A stretch of 30,961 nt of DNA from an uncultured Eubacteriales bacterium (GTDB lineage Bacteria > Bacillota > Clostridia > Oscillospirales > Oscillospiraceae): NCBI GenBank assembly GCA_900547315.1, contig URGI01000016.1, positions 1 to 30,961 of the forward strand, given 5' to 3'. The notes beneath the pieces are model-generated. The model saw only the letters and a program-made list of their open reading frames with translations, searched no databases and had not been told where the DNA came from. A program made the translations under genes and the position numbers. The first letter of the stretch is position 1. The number at the start of each line of letters is the position of its first letter. Shown here in pieces: positions 18,984-25,969 of this stretch.

Positions 18984-19907
18984 ATGCGGATAGTTTTTAT
19001 GGGGACGCCGGACTTCGCGGCGGCCTCGCTGAAAAAGCTTATAGATGAAAAGCGCGACGTCGTCGGCGTTTTCACCCAGCCCGATAAGCCCAAGGGGCGC
19101 GGGATGGAGCTTGCGGCTTCGCCTGTAAAGGTGCTGGCGCTCGAAAACGGAATACCGGTCTACCAGCCGGTCAAGATGCGCGACGGGACGGCGCTTGAGA
19201 TGATAAAGGCGCTGGAGCCGGATATTCTCGTCGTCGTGGCCTACGGGCGCATCCTGCCGGACGATATTCTGGCGGTGCCGGAGTACGGGGCGATAAACGT
19301 GCACGGCTCGCTTCTGCCGAAGTACCGCGGAGCCGCGCCGATACAGTGGTCCGTCCTCAACGGCGATAAGATCACCGGCGTAACGACGATGTACCTTGCC
19401 CACGACATGGATGCCGGAGACGTGATATATAAGGCCGAGACCGAGATAGGTGAATATGAGACGGCGGGCGAGCTGTTCGACCGGCTCATGGACATGGGCG
19501 CGGAGCTGCTGATCAAAACGCTTGACGATATCGAGAGCGGCACGGCGCCGCGCACCCCGCAGGATCATTCGCAGGCGACCTACGTCGGTATGCTCGACAA
19601 GTCAATCTGCCCGATAGACTGGAACAACACCCCGCGCATGGTGCTCAAGCACATATATGGGCTTCAGCCGTGGCCGGTGGCGACGATGGAGCTGGACGGC
19701 ACGGTGTACCGCGTGTTCGGCGCGGAATACACCAATAACAAATGCTCCGCGGAGCCGGGAATGGTCGTTGGAGCCGATAAAAACGGCATTGAGATCGCCT
19801 GCGCGGACGGGGAGACCCTACTGATAACCGAGCTTCAGGCGCCTGGAAAGAAGCGCATGAAGGCGGCGGATTTCCTGCGCGGGCACAATATAAAGGTCAA
19901 AGGATGA
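18984..19907 (+). CDS. fmt: Methionyl-tRNA formyltransferase
   Basis: A 307-residue enzyme that formylates Met-tRNAfMet using 10-formyl-tetrahydrofolate. The start RIVFMGTPDFA, the folate/catalytic segment INVHGSLLPKYRGAAPIQW with N105 and H107, and MDAGD with the catalytic aspartate are present; the C-terminal ~100 residues form the tRNA-binding OB domain. It begins one base after the def stop codon. Confidence 0.97.
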   Translation: MRIVFMGTPDFAAASLKKLIDEKRDVVGVFTQPDKPKGRGMELAASPVKVLALENGIPVYQPVKMRDGTALEMIKALEPDILVVVAYGRILPDDILAVPEYGAINVHGSLLPKYRGAAPIQWSVLNGDKITGVTTMYLAHDMDAGDVIYKAETEIGEYETAGELFDRLMDMGAELLIKTLDDIESGTAPRTPQDHSQATYVGMLDKSICPIDWNNTPRMVLKHIYGLQPWPVATMELDGTVYRVFGAEYTNNKCSAEPGMVVGADKNGIEIACADGETLLITELQAPGKKRMKAADFLRGHNIKVKG

Positions 19908-19914
19908 TAGCTTG

Positions 19915-21237
19915 ATGACCGCTAGGGAAGCGGCGCTTACGGCGCTGGAGCGCTGCCGCAGAGACGGTGCGTGGTCCGGAAGCAGCATAGACGGCATAAT
20001 AAAAAAATATGCGCTTGACCGGCGCGAGGCGGCGCTCGCTGCGCGGCTGTGTCTCGGCGTGCTGCAGAACTCGCTGCTGTGCGACTACTATATAGGCTGC
20101 TATTGCAGCACCGAGCCGAAGCGTCTGGAGCCGAAGCTGCATGATATCCTGATGCTTGGCGTGTATCAGATATTGTTCCTTGACCGCATACCCGCCCGTG
20201 CGGCTGTGAATGAGTCGGTCGCGCTGTGCAGGAAGTGCGGTATGTCGCGTGCGTCAGGGCTTGCAAACGCCGTTCTGCGCAGGATTGCGGAGAACAAGAG
20301 CGCCGGAACTCTGCCGGATATCCCCAGCGAGGGCGGCGCGGAATATCTCAGCATAAAATACAGTCACCCCGAGTGGCTTGCATCGCGCATTATCAGCGAA
20401 CGCGGGTATGATTTTGCCGAGGCTTTCCTCGCCTGCAATAACCGCCCCGCGCCGCTTACGATACAGGTAAACACGCTGAAGATCTCTCCGGAGGATTACC
20501 GCCGCGCGCTTCTCCGCGCGGGGATAGACTTCGAGTACGACGAGCGGCTTAGCGGCTGTTTCGTGCTATCCGGCGGGAACGTTGCGGAGCTTCCGGGCTT
20601 CGCGGAGGGGCTGTTTTACGTGCAGGATCGCGCGGCGCGCACCGCGGCGGAAATCGCTGCGCCGGAGCAGGGGATGACCGTGCTGGACGCGTGCTCCGCA
20701 CCCGGCGGAAAATCCTTTGCCGCCGCGATAAGAATGCAGGGGAAGGGGAACATCCTCTCCTGCGATATACATGAAAAGAAGCTGAAGCTCATCTCCGCGG
20801 GCGCGGAGCGGCTCGGCATAGATATCATCAAGACCGCCGTGATGGACGCGCGCAGGCGTGACGCGGCGCTTGAGAATAGCTTCGACGTTGTGATTGCCGA
20901 CGTGCCGTGCTCGGGGCTCGGTGTCATTGCGAAGAAGCCGGAGATACGCGGTAAGACGGAGGCGGAGATATCCGCGCTTCCGGCGATACAGCGTGACATT
21001 CTGGATAATCTCTCCGCCTATGTAAAGAGAGACGGGGTGCTGCTGTATTCGACATGTACGGTGCTGCACGCCGAAAACGAGGACGTTGTGAACGCGTTTC
21101 TTGCCGATGACGGCGAATTTGCGCCTGAGGGCTTCAATGTAGGCGGCGTATCGGAGCCGAGCGGGATGCACTGCTTCTGGCCGAATGTGGACGGTACGGA
21201 CGGATTTTTTGCGGCAAAGCTTAGAAGGATAAAATGA
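19915..21237 (+). CDS. rsmB: 16S rRNA m5C967 methyltransferase RsmB
   Basis: A 440-residue SAM-dependent enzyme. The N-terminal ~140 residues form the NusB-like RNA-binding domain (RSxA-like REAALTALERC, PARAAVNESVALCRK). The Rossmann domain follows with SAM-binding LDACSAPGGKS, and two active-site cysteines are seen in DVPCSG and YSTCTV. Full length. A TTG at 19912 directly precedes ATG 19915; AAAGGATGA, overlapping the fmt stop, is the ribosome site. The stop overlaps rlmN (ATGATGA). Confidence 0.95.
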   Translation: MTAREAALTALERCRRDGAWSGSSIDGIIKKYALDRREAALAARLCLGVLQNSLLCDYYIGCYCSTEPKRLEPKLHDILMLGVYQILFLDRIPARAAVNESVALCRKCGMSRASGLANAVLRRIAENKSAGTLPDIPSEGGAEYLSIKYSHPEWLASRIISERGYDFAEAFLACNNRPAPLTIQVNTLKISPEDYRRALLRAGIDFEYDERLSGCFVLSGGNVAELPGFAEGLFYVQDRAARTAAEIAAPEQGMTVLDACSAPGGKSFAAAIRMQGKGNILSCDIHEKKLKLISAGAERLGIDIIKTAVMDARRRDAALENSFDVVIADVPCSGLGVIAKKPEIRGKTEAEISALPAIQRDILDNLSAYVKRDGVLLYSTCTVLHAENEDVVNAFLADDGEFAPEGFNVGGVSEPSGMHCFWPNVDGTDGFFAAKLRRIK

Positions 21238-22286
21238 TGAAGAAGGATATACTATCCATGCTCCCGACGGAGCTGGAATCGGAGCTTGCGGCGCTGGGCG
21301 AGCCAAAATACAGGGCAGGCCAGATATTCAAGTGGCTCTCGGAGGGCGTACGGGATTTTGACAAGATGTCGAACCTCCCGAAGGCGCTGAGAGAAAAGCT
21401 GCGCGATGGCTATGAGCTGTACGAGCCGAAGGTGCTCAGCAAGCAGGTCTCAAAGCTTGACGGGACAATAAAATATCTCTGGGAGCTGCGCGACGGCAAC
21501 GCCGTGGAGACGGTCGTGATGAGCTATAAGCACGGCAACACCGTGTGCATCTCCTCGCAGGTCGGCTGCCGTCAGGGCTGCGCATTCTGCGCCTCGACCA
21601 TAGGCGGCCTTGTCCGCTGCCTCGAGCCGTCGGAGATGCTGGACGAGGTGCTGTTTTCACAGCTGGATTCCGGCAAGCCGATATCTAATATCGTCCTTAT
21701 GGGCATCGGCGAGCCGCTGGATAATTTCGATAACGTCATGCGTTTTCTGGAGCTTGTGAACCATCCGCAGGGGATGAATATCGGTATGCGCCACATATCG
21801 CTCTCTACCTGCGGCATCACGGAGAAGTTCGACGCGCTGGCAGAGCGCGATTTGCAGCTTACGCTGTCCGTCTCGCTGCATGCGCCGGACGATGAGACAA
21901 GGTCGAAGATCATGCCCGCGAACCGCGGGCGCGGCGTGGAGGAGCTTATGCGCTGCTGCCGCCGCTATTATGACAGGACCGGACGGCGCATATCCTTTGA
22001 ATACGCGATGATAGACGGCGTGAACGACACCGAGTATCACGCCAGACTGCTTGCAAAGCGCGCGAAGGCGGTGTGCGCGCATGTGAACCTTATACCGCTC
22101 AACCATGTTGAAGAGCGCCAGTTTGCCCCCTCAACGGCGGGACATATGAAGGCGTTTATAAAAATTCTTGAGGACGAGGGCGTGAATGTCACCGTGCGGC
22201 GCAAGCTCGGCGGCGATGTGGACGCCTCCTGCGGACAGCTCCGCAGAAAAATGCAGACCCGTGAAGAGGGGTTGAACAGAGAATGA
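21234..22286 (+). CDS. rlmN: Dual-specificity 23S rRNA/tRNA A-C2 methyltransferase RlmN
   Basis: A 350-residue radical-SAM enzyme that adds a C2 methyl to A2503 of 23S rRNA and to A37 of some tRNAs. The CxxxCxxC cluster ligands are C112, C116 and C119 (CRQGCAFC); the cysteine that resolves the methyl-enzyme intermediate is C333 near the C-terminus (DASCGQL). GIGEPLDN and LSVSLHAPDD are typical. The first or second codon (21234 or 21237) may be the real start: the AGAAGGA site fits the second slightly better. The end overlaps prpC as ATGA. Confidence 0.96.
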   Translation: MMKKDILSMLPTELESELAALGEPKYRAGQIFKWLSEGVRDFDKMSNLPKALREKLRDGYELYEPKVLSKQVSKLDGTIKYLWELRDGNAVETVVMSYKHGNTVCISSQVGCRQGCAFCASTIGGLVRCLEPSEMLDEVLFSQLDSGKPISNIVLMGIGEPLDNFDNVMRFLELVNHPQGMNIGMRHISLSTCGITEKFDALAERDLQLTLSVSLHAPDDETRSKIMPANRGRGVEELMRCCRRYYDRTGRRISFEYAMIDGVNDTEYHARLLAKRAKAVCAHVNLIPLNHVEERQFAPSTAGHMKAFIKILEDEGVNVTVRRKLGGDVDASCGQLRRKMQTREEGLNRE

Positions 22287-23029
22287 AATGTTTCGGACTG
22301 ACCGACAAGGGCAGAGTCAGAAAAGACAATCAGGACAGCTTTATCATCGAGAAGTGCGAGGCGAAAAACTGCCTCATAGTCGGCCTGTGCGACGGCATGG
22401 GCGGGGCGAAGGCAGGCGGGCTTGCAAGCCAGCTTTCAAACAAGGCATTTGTTGACTTCGTGTACGGCAAGCTCACCTCGCGCGTGGAGCGTGTGCAGAA
22501 TTATAAGGACATGCTGCAGAGCGCCTGCGACGAGGCAAACGGGGTATCCTATGAATACTCCAAGTTCGACGAGGCGTACAACGGCATGGGGACGACTATC
22601 GTAGGCGGTGTTATCAAAAACAGCGGAAAAGCCCATATTATAAACGTGGGCGACAGCCGCGCCTATCACATCTCGCGCAAAAGCAGCAGCATATACCAGA
22701 TAACCCGCGACCACTCTCTGGTCGAAGAGCTGGTGGAGTTCGGCGCGATAACGAAGGAGCAGGCAAAGACTCATCCCCAGCGCAACGTCATAACCCGCGC
22801 CCTCGGCTCCGAGGCGAAGGTCGAGTCTGACTACTTTGAGCTTTCTATGCGCCTCGGAGACTGCATACTCTTCTGCTCGGACGGCCTGTCGAACACCCTG
22901 TCGGATCAGGAACTGCTGGAATACGCCATGCGCTTCCCCGAGCCGGAGCTGCTGTGCAGGGAGCTTATGGACGAGGCGCTGTCGCGCGGCGCGCGGGACA
23001 ACGTCACGGTTGTTGCAGTGATGAAGTAA
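22283..23029 (+). CDS. prpC: PP2C-type Ser/Thr protein phosphatase PrpC/Stp
   Basis: A 248-residue manganese-dependent phosphatase that reverses phosphorylation by the partner PASTA kinase encoded next. Motifs in order: TDKGRVRKDNQDSF, LCDGMGGAKAG with a metal-binding aspartate, NVGDSRAY, ITRDHSLV, FCSDGLSN and GARDNVTVV. Soluble, with no membrane segment. It overlaps rlmN by four bases and lies 21 bases before the kinase. Confidence 0.96.
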   Translation: MKCFGLTDKGRVRKDNQDSFIIEKCEAKNCLIVGLCDGMGGAKAGGLASQLSNKAFVDFVYGKLTSRVERVQNYKDMLQSACDEANGVSYEYSKFDEAYNGMGTTIVGGVIKNSGKAHIINVGDSRAYHISRKSSSIYQITRDHSLVEELVEFGAITKEQAKTHPQRNVITRALGSEAKVESDYFELSMRLGDCILFCSDGLSNTLSDQELLEYAMRFPEPELLCRELMDEALSRGARDNVTVVAVMK

Positions 23030-23050
23030 GGGCACTGAATGGAGAATTAA

Positions 23051-24727
23051 ATGGATACTAACGATAAGTACATCGGAAAGATGCTCGACGACCGGTATGA
23101 GATACTTGAGGTCATCGGCGAGGGCGGCATGGCCATCGTTTACAGGGCGCTCGATCACCGGCTGAACCGCGACGTCGCGGTGAAGATAATGCGTGACGAG
23201 ATGGCTGCCGACGAGGAGTTCCGCCGCCGCTTCTGCACGGAATCTCACGCCGTCGCCATGCTCTCCCACCCGAATATTGTCGCGGTGTATGACGTCAGCC
23301 ATAATGACAATGTGGAATACATAGTCATGGAGCTGGTGGATGGGATAACGCTCAAGCAGTATATAGAGCGTAAGGGCGTGGTCGCGTGGAAGGAAGTCGT
23401 GCATTTCACAAAGCAGATCAGCAAGGCGCTGGCGCACGCGCATGAGCGCGGCATAATCCACAGGGACATCAAGCCCCAGAACATTATGCTCCTGCGCGAC
23501 GGCACCATCAAGGTCGGCGACTTCGGCATCGCCGCGCTTGAAAACGAGGTGTACGAGAATAACGGCGAGGCGATAGGCTCGATACATTATATCGCTCCCG
23601 AGCAGGCGCGCGGCGAATGCCCGGATGCGCGCAGCGACATCTATTCTCTCGGCGTTATGATGTACGAGATGCTCACCGGCGGCCTGCCGTTTACAGGCAA
23701 TACGCTCGGCGAGATCGCCGTGCAGCATATGAACGCAAAGCCCGTGCCGCCGCACGAGAAAAATCCGGAGATACCGCTGGAGCTTGAGCGCATCACGCTC
23801 AAGGCCATGAGCGCGGAGCTGAGCGAGCGCTACCAGTCGGCAAATGAGCTGCTGTCCGATCTTGAAGCCTTTATCCATACGCCCGTCACGATAGACGGGG
23901 AAAGCGCGGACTATGAAAATCCGGACGTCAAGCCCGTCCGCTCCAGCACGGAACTTTCCAGAGAGCGCTATAGGCTGCGCCGCCGCCGTTCGGACGTGGT
24001 CAGCTTCATGTCTGGCACCTTCGGGCTGCTCGTCCTCGCGGTCGCACTGTTCGCGTTTTTGTGGAACTTCTGGCTCAAGGACGTGTTTTCTCCTGCGGAG
24101 AGGATCGCGCTGCCGAACTTTGAAGGCAGCAACTATGAGTCGATAATCAACAACACCGAGCTCAGTTCGATGTATAAGTTCAATGTCATATACATCTCCG
24201 ACGATTCGGTCGAGCCGGGCATCGTCATCTCGCAGTCACCCGCGGCAGGGCGCAGCATGATGGTCACGCCGTCCGGTATCGAGGTCGACCTCACCGTGAA
24301 CGCCGGAGTGAGCCTCACGAGCGTACCGGACGTTCTGAACACAGATTACCGCGATGCCATGCGCAATCTGCGCGCGGCGGGCTTCAATGTCGAGATCGAA
24401 AACGCCGCGTCCGACAGCTACACCAAGGACTATGTCATCGCTACAAGCCCCGTGGCAGGGGAGCAGCTGAGCAGCGGCTCGACCGTGTATATCACCGTCA
24501 GCGCAGGACCGGAGATACAGTACGTCTCCATGCCGAACCTTGTGGGCAGCACGGAGGACAGCGCGATATCCCGCATTGAGAGCAGCAATCTAAGCTACGG
24601 CGGCTCCGACCGCGTCGTGAGCGACTATGAGGCGGGGACGGTCATCGACCAGAGCATCAGCTCCTCCGAGAGCGTGGCGGAGCACACGAAGGTGTACCTC
24701 ACCGTATCCTCCGGACCGCAGGGCTAA
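23051..24727 (+). CDS. prkC: PASTA-domain Ser/Thr kinase PrkC/StkP
   Basis: A 558-residue receptor kinase. The cytoplasmic kinase domain (about 16-275) has the glycine loop GEGGMAIV (23-30), K45, HRDIKPQN (H137, D139), DFG and APEQARG. A basic linker precedes one membrane helix at about 318-340. Three extracellular PASTA units follow (about 350-420, 421-489 and 490-556), each ending in a V-type strand such as VYITVSAGP; these bind muropeptides or lipid II in relatives. Such kinases link wall status to growth, division and spore germination. It forms an operon with prpC and rsgA, as in B. subtilis. Confidence 0.96.
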   Translation: MDTNDKYIGKMLDDRYEILEVIGEGGMAIVYRALDHRLNRDVAVKIMRDEMAADEEFRRRFCTESHAVAMLSHPNIVAVYDVSHNDNVEYIVMELVDGITLKQYIERKGVVAWKEVVHFTKQISKALAHAHERGIIHRDIKPQNIMLLRDGTIKVGDFGIAALENEVYENNGEAIGSIHYIAPEQARGECPDARSDIYSLGVMMYEMLTGGLPFTGNTLGEIAVQHMNAKPVPPHEKNPEIPLELERITLKAMSAELSERYQSANELLSDLEAFIHTPVTIDGESADYENPDVKPVRSSTELSRERYRLRRRRSDVVSFMSGTFGLLVLAVALFAFLWNFWLKDVFSPAERIALPNFEGSNYESIINNTELSSMYKFNVIYISDDSVEPGIVISQSPAAGRSMMVTPSGIEVDLTVNAGVSLTSVPDVLNTDYRDAMRNLRAAGFNVEIENAASDSYTKDYVIATSPVAGEQLSSGSTVYITVSAGPEIQYVSMPNLVGSTEDSAISRIESSNLSYGGSDRVVSDYEAGTVIDQSISSSESVAEHTKVYLTVSSGPQG

Positions 24728-24730
24728 GGC

Positions 24731-25609
24731 ATGACGGACGGAGTAATAGTCAAGGCTCTGAGCGGGTTTTATTATGTTGAGACCGAGGGAAAGCTGCTCG
24801 AATGCAAGGCGCGCGGCAAATTCCGGCTGGACGGGACTTCACCGCTGGTGGGCGACAGGGTCAGCTGCAGTCTCGACGCGAACGGGAAAGGCCGCATCGA
24901 CCATGTGGAGCCGCGGCGGAACTGGTTCATCCGCCCCGCGGTAGCGAACGTCGATATGCTTGTGTTCGTCGCGGCGAATACCAATCCGGTGACTGACCCG
25001 TTCCTTATCGACCGCGTCTCGGTCATCGCCGCGGAAGCCGATTGCGAGCTTGTCATCTGCGTGAACAAAACGGATATCGATGCCGGAGACGAGCTGTTTG
25101 ACGTCTTTACCGCCGCGGGCTTCCCCGTCATACGCACGAGCGCCGTGACGGGCGAGGGCATGGACGAGCTGCGCGGCCTGCTGTGCGGCAAGATATCCGC
25201 GTTTACGGGCAATTCCGGCGTCGGCAAATCGAGCATACTCAACGCTCTGATGCCCGGCGCGAATATCCAGACCGCCGAGGTGAGCGAACGGCTCGGCCGC
25301 GGCAAGCACACGACGCGCCATGTGGAGCTGTACGAGCTTGAAAGCGGCAGCTACATTGCGGATACGCCGGGCTTCGCCTCCTTCGAGGTGGAGATGATGT
25401 GCACGATACCAAAGGAGCGCCTGCAGTTCGATTTTTCGGACTTCGATAAATACATAGGCTCCTGCCGCTTCAGCGACTGCGCGCATCTGAAGGAACCCGG
25501 CTGTGCGGTCACTCAGGCGGTGGCCGCAGGCGAGATCGGCCAGAGCCGCTACCGCTCGTACACACGCCTGTATGAGATGTGCGCCCAGCATAAATTCTGG
25601 GAAAAATGA
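24731..25609 (+). CDS. rsgA: Ribosome small-subunit maturation GTPase RsgA
   Basis: A 292-residue circularly permuted GTPase that checks late 30S assembly. An N-terminal OB fold is followed by G4 NKTD (112-115), then P-loop GNSGVGKSS (160-168) and G3 DTPG (211-214), the permuted order typical of RsgA/YloQ. The C-terminal zinc cluster CRFSDCAHLKEPGC lies near residues 245-258. In B. subtilis CpgA is a substrate of PrkC, matching the prpC-prkC-rsgA arrangement here. It starts three bases after the prkC stop codon. rpe and thiN, next in B. subtilis, are absent. Confidence 0.96.
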   Translation: MTDGVIVKALSGFYYVETEGKLLECKARGKFRLDGTSPLVGDRVSCSLDANGKGRIDHVEPRRNWFIRPAVANVDMLVFVAANTNPVTDPFLIDRVSVIAAEADCELVICVNKTDIDAGDELFDVFTAAGFPVIRTSAVTGEGMDELRGLLCGKISAFTGNSGVGKSSILNALMPGANIQTAEVSERLGRGKHTTRHVELYELESGSYIADTPGFASFEVEMMCTIPKERLQFDFSDFDKYIGSCRFSDCAHLKEPGCAVTQAVAAGEIGQSRYRSYTRLYEMCAQHKFWEK

Positions 25610-25618
25610 GATATAAGA

Positions 25619-25646
25619 GTATATTGTGCCGCCCCGCGCGTATAAT
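25619..25646 (+). promoter_or_regulatory. Possible sigma-E-like sporulation promoter nested in the terminator
   Basis: GTATATT (25619-25625) matches 6 of 7 of the sigma-E -35 consensus (kmATATT), and CGTATAAT (25639-25646) matches 6 of 8 of the -10 consensus (CATACAHT), with 13 bases between. Transcription would begin near 25652-25654, in the terminator loop, so the RNA would lack the left arm. No sigma-A -35 sits at the right distance from this TATAAT. Speculative, because TATAAT is also part of the terminator stem. Confidence 0.25.
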
Positions 25647-25682
25647 GTCAGGAAGACAATTATACGTGGGGGGCGGTTTTTT
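25629..25682 (+). terminator. Strong intrinsic terminator after rsgA
   Basis: The arm at 25629-25646 (CCGCCCC...CGTATAAT) pairs with 25659-25676 (ATTATACG...GGGGCGG): seven and eight base pairs around a three-base internal mismatch, with further GTC/GAC pairing nearer the loop, followed by T6 at 25677-25682. This should end the long yicC-to-rsgA transcript and insulate the sporulation genes downstream. Confidence 0.85.
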
Positions 25683-25833
25683 GAATTGCAGAGGGAAGGG
25701 CTTCTGGGGGCTGCTTGCGATAATACTGGGGCTGGTCATAATTCTTTCGCTGCTCTTGCCCTCGGAGTTCTGGTGGATAGTTGCGGCGGGGGCGCTTATC
25801 TGGGGCGGAGTGTGTCTTATGAAGAGATGCTGA
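25681..25833 (+). CDS. Small hydrophobic membrane protein (about 50 residues)
   Basis: The open frame extends back to an ATG at 25606, but that part is the rsgA terminator read as protein. A TTG at 25681, seven bases after a GGGGGG run, gives a 50-residue product that starts NCRGKGFWGLL. It has a basic N-terminus, one or two short hydrophobic helices (about 8-25 and 29-46, split by LPSEFWW) and a basic C-terminal KRC. It looks like the tiny hydrophobic proteins seen near spore-coat genes in Clostridia, but I do not know a named family. spoVM begins 12 bases downstream. Alternative starts are GTG 25666 or ATG 25606. Coding is likely but not certain. Confidence 0.6.
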   Translation: MNCRGKGFWGLLAIILGLVIILSLLLPSEFWWIVAAGALIWGGVCLMKRC

Positions 25834-25845
25834 AAGGGGTATGGA

Positions 25846-25914
25846 ATGAAAATATTCGTTATCAGGCTGCCGAAATTCCTGTCGAGATTCATAGCACGCA
25901 TAAGCAAACGGTGA
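25846..25914 (+). CDS. spoVM: Stage V sporulation protein M (SpoVM), 22 residues
   Basis: A 22-codon gene, well below usual ORF cut-offs. The peptide begins MKIFVIRLPKFL and ends ARISKR. B. subtilis SpoVM (26 residues) begins MKFYTIKLPKFLGG, so M1, K2, I6, L8, P9, K10, F11 and L12 coincide. P9 is the residue known to bend the amphipathic helix for sensing forespore membrane curvature. SpoVM anchors the SpoIVA coat basement layer on the forespore. AAAGGGG at 25833-25839 lies six bases before ATG 25846. Position is decisive: B. subtilis spoVM lies downstream of prpC-prkC-rsgA (after rpe and thiN), and here it follows rsgA with a spore-coat-like SPOCS gene next. Confidence 0.9.
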   Translation: MKIFVIRLPKFLSRFIARISKR

Positions 25915-25969
25915 TACGGCGCGGCTCCGGCGCATAGATTGTACAAACTGCGTCAAGGAGAGAGCTGAA

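Noticed and set aside
25606..25680. N-terminal extension of the small membrane protein from ATG 25606
   Set aside because: The extension is encoded by the terminator hairpin and its surroundings, and no ribosome site other than the rsgA overlap supports it. Kept only as an alternative start.
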